From Calycina herbarum (Eukaryota > Ascomycota > Leotiomycetes > Helotiales > Pezizellaceae), in assembly GCA_001414485.1 (NCBI GenBank), contig LLEY01000229.1:1-64000 (forward strand): 64,000 nt of DNA, written 5' to 3'. Made by a program: the position numbers and the translations under genes. Below the pieces are notes generated by a model, which did not search any database, was not told the DNA's origin, and saw nothing but the letters and a program-made list of their open reading frames with translations. This document shows, piece by piece, positions 1-12,479 of this stretch. Positions within the stretch are counted from its first letter, which is position 1, and every line of letters starts with the position of its first letter.

Positions 1-100
1 ATAGCTTATAAGAGCCGCTGGCTGGTTTATAAGAGCGTTCTAGGTTATAGAAGCTACTAGTGGATCTATAAGAGCGTTCTAGGTTATAAAAACTGCTGGT
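1..100. repeat. short direct repeats, left edge
   Basis: The word TATAAGAGC recurs at 7, 28 and 67; the last two copies sit in a longer shared block (TATAAGAGCG TTCTAGGTTATA) spaced 39 bp apart. AT-rich with many TpA steps, as in the rest of the RIP-mutated block. It continues beyond the window, so the parent element cannot be named. Confidence 0.5.
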
Positions 101-174
101 AGTGTTATAGGGATAGGAATATTAGCTATAACTACTATATTAGAAGAGTTCTAGTATCCTAGAAGAAGCTTAGG

Positions 175-595
175 AAATCGGTTAGAGTGTTCTTTAAGAT
201 ACTTATATCTCGTAGCTATCTCTTTAGATTAAGTCTCTAATTTATACACTTAATCTCTCAACTTCTATATTATCTATTTAGGCTTTATAAGCTCTTAAGC
301 CGTGTTATAAAGTGCCTTTAATATAATAGCCTTATGTCTATCTGTCTCTACCTACACGCCTCTATTACGTAGTAGCTTACATATCTTAATATAAGTAGTT
401 CGAGCTATATTTACGAATTTTAGTTCAGGCTATTCCTTAAAATCCATACGATATATCTCCTATAGATAGTCGTTATATATATCATCGACATCGTATTCCT
501 CTAACTTTGTATTTATATAAGCCGTGGCTTCCTTATCCTTAGCCAGCTATAGTAGTACTATAGTGTCGAGGGGGTTCTAGTATTATTAGGTAAAT
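175..595 (-). pseudogene. unidentified RIP-mutated coding relic
   Basis: Read on the minus strand, one frame stays coherent for about 140 codons if TAG/TAA are taken as mutated Trp/Gln codons. It contains a charged, helical-looking stretch with KDKEATAYI, RNRGV and ETDRHKAIIL. The character resembles a transposon gag or accessory protein, but I do not recognise the family. Stops lie at Trp- or Gln-like positions, as expected from RIP. It lies left of the gypsy C element and may belong to whatever element C landed beside. Confidence 0.35.
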
Positions 596-599
596 AGAC

Positions 600-935
600 G
601 TATATTGTTTTTAGTACTTATAAGTTACTAAAACTAGGTGAATTATCTTATTATTTTAGTGCTTTTATAAGTCACCAAAATCAGGTGAATTGTCTTTATA
701 GGTAGTATTACAAGTTAGAGAGGTTATAAGGTCGTAAGAGTATTATAATTCAAAGAGGTTATAAGGTTGTTATTATTATTACTATTATACTACAAGTCCT
801 AGAGTTTACAGTAGAAGTAGAGTGGTATTACAAGTCGAAGAGGTTATAAGGTTATAAGGTTATATTACAAGTCGAAGAGGTTATAAGGTTATTATAACTA
901 TACTACAAGTCTAAGAGTTTGCAGTAGTATTGTCG
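600..935. repeat. cluster of degenerate direct repeats
   Basis: Two kinds of repeat lie together. A unit of about 45 bp with TTTATAAGTCACCAAAATCA-like sequence occurs twice around 610-695. A unit of about 26 bp ending AGAGGTTATAAGG occurs at roughly 706, 741, 826 and 863, with a diverged fifth near 900. Spacing is irregular (35, 85 and 37 bp), so this is not a clean tandem array. No coding potential is seen. From 936 to 1228 there is only AT-rich sequence I cannot assign. Confidence 0.5.
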
Positions 936-1228
936 AGGGTATAACCAGTAGAAGGAGTCTCTGTTTAACGAGAGGAGTCTACTTTGTATAACTACTTAAC
1001 TATACGTAAGCTTACGATTCCGAGAACCGCGATACGTATAGTTAGTTTTTCTAATCTACGCGCGCGACACTGATTAGTATTAGTATAACTTAGTAGCTAA
1101 TAGTATAATATAAAAAAAGTATATTATCGTTCGTATATACAGAGCAAAGTTAGCTGCTCTAACTACTTAAATAGACCTTAAGCGAGAAGGTTACGTAGAG
1201 TGCTATTTACTCTGATTATACCGATAAT

Positions 1229-1912
1229 ATTAAACCTATTTAATAGTTACTCTATATAAGATCTTAGTAATCTATTATTTACCTTTTATAAGTTAGTAAA
1301 ATTCCTAGATTAATATAGCTTAGAGGTTTACTTAAATAACTCTAAATAACTACTAATCTCTTAATTCTTTAAATAATATAGTAATTCCTTTTTTAACCTT
1401 TAATATCTAATATTTCTTATTAATTACTAAACTATAATCTTAACTAGATAGATAGATAATAATATCTAACTTCGGATATCTATTATATTTATCGAATCCT
1501 TCTAGATAAGACTATTACTATTTAGTAGTATTATCTTTTAAGCTAGTAACTATTTATATATCTCCTTCTTCTAGATAATTATTAAATACTATCTATTTTA
1601 GTCCTAGTTCTTTAAACTCGATACTTTCTCTTCTAGTAATAGAGCTAACTATAGTTATTTAGTCCTAGTCGTTCTATACTATCGTATAGGTAGCTAAGAT
1701 AGTAGAGTTAATTCCTTAAGTAGAATATAAGCTCTAAAAGTCAGGTTTCTAGCTTTCTATATATATCTATCTATTCTCTCTTTCGGAGGTTCTAATAAAT
1801 ACCTAGGTCTTACCTTAGTTAGGCTTATATATTCTAGGATCTATCTCTAATAAGTTAGATACTAATTCTAATAATTCTAATAAGCTTATTAATAGTAGTA
1901 ACTTATATTCGA
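1229..1912 (-). mobile_element. fragment of gypsy family A-like element
   Basis: This stretch is colinear with 40760-41447 inside element A3: both start at TTAAACCTATTTAATAGTT and run through the same series of landmarks to TTAATAGTAG. It corresponds to the part of an A-type Ty3/gypsy element between RT and gag on the minus strand. No LTR or target duplication is visible, so it is a truncated remnant. RIP-type TpA enrichment has removed any reading frame. Confidence 0.65.
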
Positions 1913-2290
1913 TCCATAGCGTTTATTCTTAGGTTAAATATATATCGTTATATATCTAGAGAAGTAGATTACTATTGTCGTCTATATCCTATACCTCTTT
2001 TATTTAAGTCTTAAGTTTCTTATTCTACTTAATCTATATACTATATCCTCTAGCCTCGAGCTAGGCTCGAGATCGATTTAGAGTAGATTCGTAGAGATAA
2101 GTTAGAGTTCGCTTATTATTCTTTCTAACTATATAAACCGATCGTTATCTTAAAGTTTTTCTTCTAAGCCTTATACTATACCTCGTATCTCGTCTATATT
2201 AGAAAAGTCTCGGTTGCCTTTAAGGTTTTAAGTAGATTACTTTCCTTTCTAGAACCTTTTGTTTTTAGATATACGAGTATAGTTTATAGA
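1913..2290. other. unassigned AT-rich sequence
   Basis: No reading frame, terminal repeat or similarity to another part of the window was found. It directly abuts the left LTR of element C. If C had inserted into copia element D, upstream D sequence should lie here, but no copia motif could be read. Confidence 0.4.
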
Positions 2291-2532
2291 TATAACGGTT
2301 TATATCTGAAGAGTACTCGGTCTACCGACCTTCGTACGAAACGTGACCTTACGTAACCTCGATATAAGAGGTTCTAATATCGTTCTAATAACCGGTAATT
2401 ATATATAGCCTCTACGTATAAAACCTCTTTCCTCGTACGTAGAATAAACTTCTTCTCTTTTCTTTCTTAGTTAATTCTTCTTATAATAAAGATAACCTTA
2501 TCTATTAACCTCTTTATATTCGGTCTATAATA
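2291..2532 (+). repeat. 5' LTR of element C
   Basis: This 242-bp sequence begins TATAACGGTT and ends CTATAATA (TG...CA ends mutated to TA...TA). Both ends and several internal blocks, including GAGTACTCGGTCTAC and the last 70 bp, recur at 31752-32117. The middle of the two copies differs by indels. Confidence 0.8.
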
Positions 2533-2667
2533 TTAGAATTAACTTATCCTTTCTTATATTCGTTTATTAAATACGTTAAATAAACTATATATAGTAGATT
2601 CTATAAACCCTTCTTATATATATAGTATAAGTACGAAAATCCTTTATAGTTGAAATATACGGTTTTA

Positions 2668-2795
2668 TATAAATATAATAGTCTAAAGTATATAATAGAC
2701 AACTATAAATATAATAGTTCGAAATATATAGTAGACAACTATAAATATAATAGTCTAAAATATATAGTAGACGACTATAAATATAATAGAGGATA
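2668..2795 (+). repeat. 36-bp tandem repeat in element C leader
   Basis: TATAAATATAATAG recurs at 2668, 2704, 2740 and 2776, an exact 36-bp period with three full copies and a partial fourth. Since 36 is 12 codons, the repeat stays in frame and gives the only ORF over 60 codons in the first 25 kb (2650-2859), with a 12-residue unit of the type YKYNSLKYIVDN. It lies between the LTR and gag of element C. Whether it was ever translated is unknown. Confidence 0.8.
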
Positions 2796-2989
2796 TAAAC
2801 TTAGCAGACGTATAAGGATCTATATAAGAACCTCCGTAGTAGTTAATAGACATATTTAACTAGTAGTAGCGAGAGATATAGCTTCTTACTAAAAGTTAAA
2901 ACTAGTTAATAGCGAATCTTTCTAGCTAATAAGACGAAGCTCTTATAAGACTCGAAGTAAGACTTTCTCTCTCTAAAGAGAACGAAACC

Positions 2990-4080
2990 ACCTCTTTATA
3001 ACCTACGTCTACTTCTATACTAGCCTTAGTTACGAATACTAATCGTAAGCTAAAACACTACCTTCTATACCTTAAAAGATATAACAGAAGTATACCTAAT
3101 CTCTTTTCTTAATTCAAAAGCCTTTTATAAGCAAAGCTAGAAATAGATAGTCCGTTAATTAGAGAAGAGAAAGAGAGAGTTTAGTATACCTTTAGACGAC
3201 TCTTAGAAGACGTAGCTATAAGGAATTTTTCATAGATAGAATACGCTCGCTTATAAAGTAAGTTTACAGTTTTAGAATTTATAAAACAGCTTTATATAGT
3301 GTTTTATAACCCTCGACTGTAGTAAAAAGCACTTAGCTAGATTAACTAAACAAAGTAAGGCTAATAGCCTTTTAGTAAATCTTTTAACGAATTTAATTAG
3401 CTAATCTTAGAAGCTTCTAGCTAGAGATAGAACAACGTAATTAAGAAGAGCTACTTAAAAGCTACTCTTAGTATAAAGCTAATTACTACAACTGTTAGTA
3501 TTTAAGAAGATAGTACCTACGATAGGTATTATAGATAATTACGAATAATTACTAATTAGCTAAACGAAGTCGCTGAACTTATAGCTTAGTAAACGAAGAA
3601 GCTACGAACGACTTTACTTAAAGCTGAAGCTACGTAGAATTAAGCTACGTATAAATTAAAAGACAGTTCCTTATATAATATAATAGACTAGGAACTAACT
3701 ATAGCGGTCGCCTCTGCTTAACTAAAGGAACTACGTTAGAACTTAGACGAAGTCCTTACTAAAAGAAGAAGCTTAGGCCTCTGTCTAAGATATAGACTTA
3801 AGAGACACCGAGTCTAGGATTATAAGACGAAGATAAAGTAGGTAATAAAGAAAGCGTTACTTAAACAAATAAAGAAAGTCTAGGCAGCTACTATCTAGAA
3901 GAAAGACGAAGACGTTAAAAGAAGAGACGTAAAAGAAAAAGAAAGGATTATAAAGGTCTCTAACTCTAACTCTAACAATTTAGGAAAAGAATAGCTTCTA
4001 GTAAAAGACGCTATTAGAAGTAGAAGAAGGTTTTAAAGGAAGTAGTAGAAGAATAGATTAAGTTCTAAGAGAAGTTAATA
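2990..4080 (+). pseudogene. gag of element C (RIP-destroyed)
   Basis: A highly charged Lys/Glu/Arg-rich gag-type protein can be followed in one frame through many stops. A nucleocapsid zinc knuckle C-X2-C-X4-H-X4-C lies at 3782-3823: first Cys TGT at 3782 and His CAC at 3806 are intact, while the second and fourth Cys codons at 3791 and 3821 read TAT (Tyr), each a single G-to-A change. Further Lys/Glu-rich coding sequence follows. The start codon cannot be fixed. Confidence 0.7.
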
Positions 4081-5638
4081 GACAGTTCTCTGTTTTTAAT
4101 TTCTACGTTAGTTAATAAAGAATGTTTTATAAAGACTCTTCTTAACTCTAGATATTTATTATATAGACTTATTAGCTCCTTCTTCACTACCTAGAATAAC
4201 TTTTAACGTATTTCTATCTCCTCTTAAGAGCTCTCTAGCTTTGATACTCTCTTAGACGATATAGTAATAGAAGTCGTCGCTGTCTCTTTAGATATTAATA
4301 GATACTACGAAGCTAGGTTATTTCTCTACGTTGTTCCTCGCTTAGGGTTATATAATATAATTCTAGAACTCCTTTAGATTATTAAATAAGACGCTTGAAT
4401 TAATAGTCCTACTTCTGAATATCTTATCTTCTTAATAAATACACTTATATAAAATTAAGCTAAAATTCTAGAAGTAAGCAGCTCGAATTCTATCGATTAC
4501 TAGTCTATCTCTATTAAAGCTTTTTAGATAATAATAAATAAGTCTTATTAAAATATATAAGTATTCTTAGCTAGCTTACGAGATATTACTAAGGCTCTTA
4601 AAAAGACGAAGAAGATAAAAACAGATTCTTAAACAAAGCTACTACTATAATTCTAGGATTACCTTAGCGTCTTTAGCCTAAAAGACTTAGATAAAGTACT
4701 TCTTTTATAAGACGATAGAATAGACTACTAGATTAAACTTACGAAAGAAGATAGAAAGGAAGCTATAGTCTCTTAAGAGCTACTCTATAATATATCTTAT
4801 AATAAACTTCTTATTCTCTAAAAAACGCTTATAGAGTATATAGACAAAGGCTAGATTCGAGTTAGTAACTCTTCTGCCGCTGTCTCTATACTCTTTATAT
4901 AAAAGCTAAGAGAAGGTTTATAGTTCTATATCGATTACTATACTTTAAATAAAGTTATATAAAAGGACTAGTATCTACTTCTCTTAATCTATAAAACCTT
5001 ATAACAAGTAGAGAAGGTAAAATAGTATACGAAACTTAATATAAGCTAAGCTTTTTACTAAATCCGGATTATAAAAAGAGATAAATAGAAGACAGCCTTT
5101 TATATAAGATATAGATTATAGGAATAGATAGTTACCTCTTTTAGACTTGTAAATATACTAAGTACGTTCTAAAGATATATTAATTAGATACTATAGAAAT
5201 ACCTAGATAACTTCTACTCTACTTACGTAGATAATATTCTAATCTTTATAGATAGAACTCTTAAAGAATATAAAGAATAAGTTAAGCTTATTTTAAAGAA
5301 GCTTAAAGATATAGAGCTCTTTCTTAATATTAATAAATATAAATTCTTAGTTATATAGACGAAGTATCTAGGGTTTATTCTTAATATTAACTTAGAAGTA
5401 GAAATAGATCTAGAAAAGATAAAAGCGATTCTTAACTAGGAAGTACCTATAATAGTTAAGGCTATATAAAGCTTTCTTAGCTTTATAAACTTCTACTAAA
5501 ACTTTATTAAGAACTATTCTAATATTATAAGACCTCTTATAGAACTTACTTATAAGGAATACGTGTTTATATAGACGAACGAATATTAAGACGTCTTTAT
5601 ATAACTAAAGTATATATTTACTATAGCTCTAGCTCTTA
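4081..5638 (+). pseudogene. protease and RT part of element C pol
   Basis: After gag comes a retropepsin-like stretch (KTLLNSRYLLY, where DSG would be expected at NSR) and then a readable Ty3/gypsy reverse transcriptase. The catalytic YxDD box is at 5224-5235 as Tyr-Val-Asp-Asn: the second Asp codon GAT has become AAT. Connection-domain text such as KYLGF and FINFY follows. The frame is cut at the TA dinucleotide 5637-5638 by pogo P1 and resumes at 14639 in RNase H. Confidence 0.75.
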
Positions 5639-6832
5639 ACGTAGTTTATCAGCACCTCGCTAATATTAGTACCTCGCTACTTTTCCTCTTATAATTTACT
5701 TTACTATATAATAAATCAACTATAACCTATAAAATTTATTAAAACTAATCGGATTCTAATTAACTAGACATATCTATATCTTCTTAGCAGGTTCGTATAT
5801 TATAACTAGCTTTTCTATAAGTACTATAGTACTGCCTAGACAGTTGCCTCTTCTTCTAATTACCTCTCTTCGTACGTAAGTCGCGTTGTACCTGCTTATC
5901 TATATCCTTCTAAGCTAAAATATCCTATATATCCTCTACTATAAGTGTACTCTCTTAATAGACACGAGTCTTTTTAGCTCTATAGCGTTTACTTAGGGCT
6001 TTATTTACTACTTAAAGAGTACGTACCTTAGTAGATAGAATAGTTATCTCGTAGACTATTCGCTCTATACTCTTTACTAATATAGTAACTGTCTTAAAGA
6101 GTAGGGTTAGCGAGCTTCTCTAATAACAGGTAATTTGATTTTAAACAAGAGTTAATTATAAAAGAGCTTCGGTTAGGTTAGAAGAGGTCTAAGACACCTA
6201 AGAGAGAGAGTTAACACTTGACGGCCGAGGGGGAGTTAGAGTCTATAACCTTACGTTAAGCTTTAAAAGGACTGCTTATAGGTTAAAAGACACTAGGCTA
6301 GCTCTACGGAATCTAGCTTTAGCGTTTTAGATTATTATTAACTCTAAATACACTGCTGTAAAAGCTAGAAAGAACTCGACCTTAGTAATATAGTTAATAT
6401 AAGCCTTAATAAAAGTCTTAATTTAACGACTATACGTCTGTTTTAATATACTAAAACATCTAATATCGAGTAGCTAGGTTAAATAAGAAGAGTAAGGAGA
6501 CAGTCCGAGAGTTATAATATTATATACCTTATAGTACTCTTAGAATTCGGCGGATTCGTAACTCTTATATCTATTAAGGACTAGTATATAGTATAGACTC
6601 TTTACTCGACTAGTAGTAAATTTATCGAAGTGTTATAGCTATTCTAGACCTGTCTCGTTAATAGTCTATCTATTACTTATAGGTTTAATTACCTAATCGT
6701 TTAGAAGGTCGCTCTTAGTATACTAATTCGCGAGATAATTCTTCTCTTAAACTACTAAAAATAGAGATATACTCTAACCTTCGCTATTAATATAAGTAAT
6801 TGCTATAGCCTATTCCCGATTACCTAGCTAAA

Positions 6833-7293
6833 TATAACGAAACTCAAACGAACTAAACGAAGATAACTAAGTCTCGAAGGTTGGTATATAGGTAAGAAGT
6901 ATAGATACGCCGGGTTATTTACTTAGAAGTAAACTCGTTACTTATATTAAAGATATTAAATAAGATAATAAGATTAATAACTAAAGTTAAGTACGAAGCT
7001 CCTATCTAATAGCAGACGTGCTAGTCTTATATAGAACCTTTGTTTATATTAGAGTCCTACTTAGTAGAAGTCTCGAAAATAGAGTCCGACTCTATTTCTA
7101 GAGCTTCTTAAAACTAGACTCTATTACCTGACCGTTCTAACTAAGTTATATAATATAACTATAATAAGATTCTTAGAATTATATATTCTTCTATATTCAA
7201 TCCTTCCTACCTGTTAGAGTTATAATAGTGCTTGTCCTATTAGAGCGTCGCCTAGACTTCACTTATTTATATACTAGTATATAATTTATAACA
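6833..7293 (-). repeat. 3' LTR of A1
   Basis: 461 bp. On the + strand it starts TATAACGAAACTCAAACG and ends TTTATAACA; the minus-strand LTR begins TGTTA and its 3' end has decayed to TATA. Copies: 13506-13966, 16325-16785 and 23023-23483; shorter relatives at 32680, 33114 and 43819. Confidence 0.88.
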
Positions 7294-7789
7294 CTATCCC
7301 CTTCTTACCCTAGCGTGTCTCTACGCTAGAATATAACCTTAAAATATATCGTTAGAAAGGTATCGACCTTCTCTTATATATAAACATATCCTTCTCTTAT
7401 ATTAAATAGAAAGAGCGTCTAGCTCTTACTATACGAATCAAATCTATATAACGTCTAGCGACGACCTATTCTTTTTGTTATAAACAGTCTCGTCGATGCT
7501 TTCTAGAGCTCTCTAAATCCTCTTATTATTCTAAGTATATTTAGTCGAAAAGGTCTTATAATAGCCCTAGCTATCTCGTCGTTCCTTTCTCTAGGCCTTG
7601 AAAACCTATGTATTGTTTTTTCTTTAGCCTTATACGTAAACGATTCTTTATTACTCTTCCGAGTCCTTCTCTCTTAAGTCCTCCTCTTAAGTCTTCCTCT
7701 AACTAGTTTCCTATCTTCGAGATAGCTTCTTTCGTTAAGTAGGTACTCTCTAATAATATGTCCTTATCTAATCCTACTCCTAAGTTCTA

Positions 7790-10700
7790 GGTAGTTCTAG
7801 GTTTTATTAGTAGAACTTCTGAAGTTCTCTTAAGTAATAGTTAAGATTGTTTTTTAGTTCCTAAGTGTTTTCTAAGTATAGATAATTTAACTATTTAATT
7901 AAATACTTAACCTATCTTCTAATAAGTTTATAGTTAAGAATCCTCTTAACTTTATATTTAGCGTTTAAGTTTACTAGTTGAATTTCTATAAATAGAGCTA
8001 GTAGAGCCCTTAGTAGTACTATTTTAAGTAAGGATATATAGAATACTAGGTAGATGTTTATTATCTTTAGTAGCGCTAGTTTATAATTTAAAGGTCTCTT
8101 AACTTGTTTGATTTTAAATAGTCTAAGTTTTTTATAATCTAGTTTATTACTTAGTCTTTTTATATCGATGTTTTTTTATACTAAGTAGACTTTATCTCCC
8201 TCTTTTAGCGTTAGCTCCTAACTACGTTATTTATTATAGTAGTACGTGTTTCTTTCTACTACGAATTATAGGTCCTCTATAAGTTTCTTATATAAACTCT
8301 TAATTCTTAAGACGTGAATACGAGTAAGTTAGTTATTAATAGTTATAGATAACGGCTCTCGATACGTCGATAATTTATATCTATAATTAGTATAGAATAG
8401 CGTAATAAGTGTTATTTCTATTACTGAACTGTTATAAGTAAACTATGCTAAGAGTAGCAGTTCTACCTAGTTATCTTACTAGTAGTTTATATAATAACGA
8501 AGGTATGTTTTAACTACTTAATTTATCTGTTTATTTCTTCTATTTATTTAAGAGTAGAAAGCTATAGAGAGCTTCCTTTTTACACTTAATCGTTCTATAA
8601 GAGCGATCTAAAATTTTAAGATAAAGAGTTTATCTCTATCTAAGAGTATTTCTTTAGATAGTCTATATCTTAAGACTACTTCTCTAAGGAATACAAATAC
8701 TAATTCCTTAGCTATACTTAACTTTATATATATTATTAGAATTATATACTTTATAAGTCGTTCTATAATAACTAGGATTATGTTATACTTAACTCTTATT
8801 ATCGGATCTTTAGATTTTAGTAATTTAATAATAAAATCTATAGATATTAATTTCTAAGGTATCTATAGTATTAGAGTAGTGTTTATCTATCTATAAGAAG
8901 TATAGTAGGAAGCCTTATTCCTAGTATAGGTATTATATTCTACTATCACCTTCTTAACTACCGTAGATAACCGATTAATATAGTAGTGTTATCTTATTCT
9001 TTCAAGAGTTCTACGAATTCCTTAGTAGCTATAAGCGGGCGTAGTATAGTATTCTTATACGAACTCCTTTATATACAAGCTAAGAATCTATAGTTTCCTT
9101 TTTATATACTAGTTATAACCTTTATAGATGTTCTAGATCTTATCTATCTAGATGTCGTTTATTACTACTATCTTATATATAGTAGGTACTAAGTTGCTAT
9201 TTTCGTTATATTTTAATATTACTATATTAACGTATTTTTTGTTTTCCTTATAGCCTGGTTTCTAGCTTAAAGCATTAGCTCGAGTATTACTTATTCTGCT
9301 AATATGTCGAATAATTATCTTAAATCCTACTAAGGTTTTAGACTACCTAGCTAGGCGTCTAATAATAAGTTCCTTAGTCGTAGTAAATGTTTTTAGATTT
9401 AGATAATTAGTAAGCACTGTTACCGGGTACGACGTACCTTAGAAGTAAATCCTCTATTCTTTAAGAGCTAGAATAATAGCTATAAGTTCTTTGTTATAAA
9501 TACTATAATTCTATTATACTATATTAAAGGTTTTTAAGAAATATACTATAGATATAAGTTTTCCTATCTTATTTGGTTATAGATATATAGTACCTACTAC
9601 TACATCTAAGGCGTCTGTTTCTATTATACTTGGTTTCTTATAATTAAAATTATATAGAATAGGTTTTACTATAAACTATTCTTTGATTTCCTAGAAGGCC
9701 TTTTTAGCCTTCTTATCTTAGATAAAAGTTATAGCTTTCCTAGTTAGTATTAACATAGGTTTTATAATCTTTATATAGTCCTTAATAAATAGTTAATAGA
9801 AATTAGTAAATCCTAAGAAGGATTATATATCTTTAACGTTTTTTAATAATTCCTATTTAATAACTACTCGGATCTTTTCTAGATCTATTTCTATTTTTTC
9901 TAGGCGAAATACCTGTTTAAGAAAGAGAGTTTTTTCTATCTTAAACTTATATTTCAAGAGTTTTAAACGAGAGTCTACTTTGGCGAGTCTTCTTAAGACT
10001 TCCTTTATATAGCTCTTATATTCTTCTAGGTTTTTTAAGAAAATTAATATATTATCTAGGTAATATATAACAGTTATACTTAGAAGATCTTCTAGAATAC
10101 TATTATTCTATCTCTAATAAGTATCTAGTATATTAGTTAAACTAAAAGATATTACTATATACTTATAGAGTACTAATAGTAAGACAAACGTAGTCTTTAA
10201 TTTATAGCCTATCTTAATCCTAATTAATTTATAAGCGTTCTATTAATCTAGTTTTATAAATTTCTTTACTTAGTCTAACTTGTCTTATAAGTACTAGCTA
10301 GTTAGTATTAGATAAGCGTCCTTAATCGTTATATTATTTAATTCCCTATAATTAATATATACTCGTCTATTCGGGTTATTCTTCTTCTTAACGATAAGTA
10401 TATTCGAGGAAATAGACGATTTAGATTTTTAAATATATCTCTTCTTTATTCCTTATTAGATATAACTTTCTAATAAAGCTAAGTTATTCCGATTATATAG
10501 TCGAAGCTTCTACTTTCTAAGGTTATAGCTCTCTATTAGTTTAATCTTATAATTATATAGCTAATGTTTAAGAAGAGTATATATATCTTTTAAGTCTTTA
10601 AACAACTTTGTAAATTCTCTATACTACATAGGTATTTCGTTATCAGCTTTCTTACTAATCTATAGAGGACCCTAGACAAGGTGTCTTAGCATATTAGAAG

Positions 10701-12400
10701 AGGTAGCGCTAACCTCGTTCTAGCTTTAAAGTTATAAATACGAACCTATGTATTTATATCGACTAAAGGTTATCTTTCTAGTCTTTTAATTAATGTCTAG
10801 ATTATGTTTCTAAATCTATAGTATACTAAGTATTACTTTCTTACTCTCTATTTTAACGATATCGAATTATATATCTAAATAGTATTCTTTAATATTAACT
10901 TTCGCTAGAATAGTTTACTAATTAATAATCCTATTTTAGTATATAACATCTGTTCCGTCGACTACTCCTAGGCGATATAGTCTTATTCCTTTAATTACAA
11001 CGTTTAGCTTCTCTCGAGCTACTAGGGAAATAAATTTACTTATTACTCCTAAGTCTATTATAACTTATAACTTTTTCTCTTATATTTCTATAGTTATTAC
11101 TAACTGTCTTTCTCTTAAAGTATCGTTTAACTTTGCTTTAATATATTAGACTTCGAAAGATTAATATTCTTAATTATAATTCTTTCTCTTCTCGTTCTTA
11201 TACTATAGAAAGAATTTTACTCTTTCTTTGTTAGTATATACTACCTTATATACTAATTTGTATTCTACGATTCTTATAGTCTTAGGAATTCCTCTTATAA
11301 ATCATTTTAGTAATTGTCTATAATTATATTAGATCTATTTATAACTAGTTTCTGAAATAGCTTCTATAGACTATAGTTCTCTTATATATAGATAATCTAA
11401 AGTAGCTTTAAGTATACTTATCTCCGGCTTTATATATTAAACCCTGAATATATAGTCTCTTGAATTCTTCTCTCTAACTGCTCGAATTCAAGACTAAGGA
11501 AAGAATACTACTCTTACTTTATCTAATAATACTACTTCGTATATCTAATAATATTCTACTATTCTAGTAGATTCTAGTAATATTCCTTTAAACCGTTTTT
11601 ATAATAACTAATCTAAGGTTAGACTTAGTTTGTATTATATCTATTATACTATTGTTTCTTAAACTGTTTCTATAAACTATAGTTCTCTTATTAATAGATA
11701 GTAAGTTTCTTCCGGTTCCGTTTTAGCCTATCTAGTTATATCGAGCTCTCTTTACTCCTAGAATAGTATACTAAACAGCTGTTATAAGCTATATTTTCTA
11801 AATACTAGCCTATTATTTCTAATTAATATAACTATAATATATTATTTAAATTCTTCTAATATAATATCTTTAGATAGTGTCTTAAGAAAAGGGGTTTTAA
11901 TTCGCCCCTCGAATCCTATTAGAACTTACTATATCTATATACTAATTTTATCTAAAATATTATATATCCTCTATATATCCTCTACTTTAGAGTAGCTAGG
12001 TTTTTTAATTAGTTATCGTTTACGTTCTAGTTCTTTCCTCTTAATAGTTTTCTATCTAGTAATTAGGCTAACTAGAGTTATTATTTTAGAGTTATTAAAG
12101 TAGTTAGGTTAACTCCTTATATTATATAAGGACTTTAGAAGTCTAGCTTCTAGTTGTTAATATATATCTATCGATTTCCTTATTCGAATATTCTAAGGAA
12201 GGCCTAAGTTTCTCTAACTTCAGGGTTCTTATTTCTAACCTCTTCTTCTAAACTAGAAGATAAGTCTAATGTTTCTAACGAACTAGTCGATAGTAGTAAT
12301 TCGTATTCTATTCAAGGATATTACTTAGATAACTCTACTAATTATATATTATAAATTTCTTTAAGAAGTAGGTCTCTATTATTATTAGTATCTTATATAC
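7790..12400 (-). pseudogene. pol of A1 (RIP-destroyed)
   Basis: RT box at 10039-10062 reads YLDNILIF, with the second catalytic Asp changed to Asn (GAT to AAT). Downstream on the minus strand the integrase C-terminus has the GDKVYL-type motif, followed at about 7800-7960 by a chromodomain with KYKVKRILNYK and KYLIK, in which aromatic-cage Trp codons now read as stops. This places the element among chromodomain-bearing gypsy elements. No frame is open over 60 codons. Confidence 0.75.
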
Positions 12401-12479
12401 TACTAAATTCTTCGTTGTTTTTAATCTAGGTTCTATATTCTCGTGCTTCGAGTTCCTTATCTATAAGTTTAATACGATT

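Noticed and set aside
2668..2795. CRISPR-like array
   Set aside because: Contiguous 36-bp tandem repeat without unique spacers, in a fungal retroelement.
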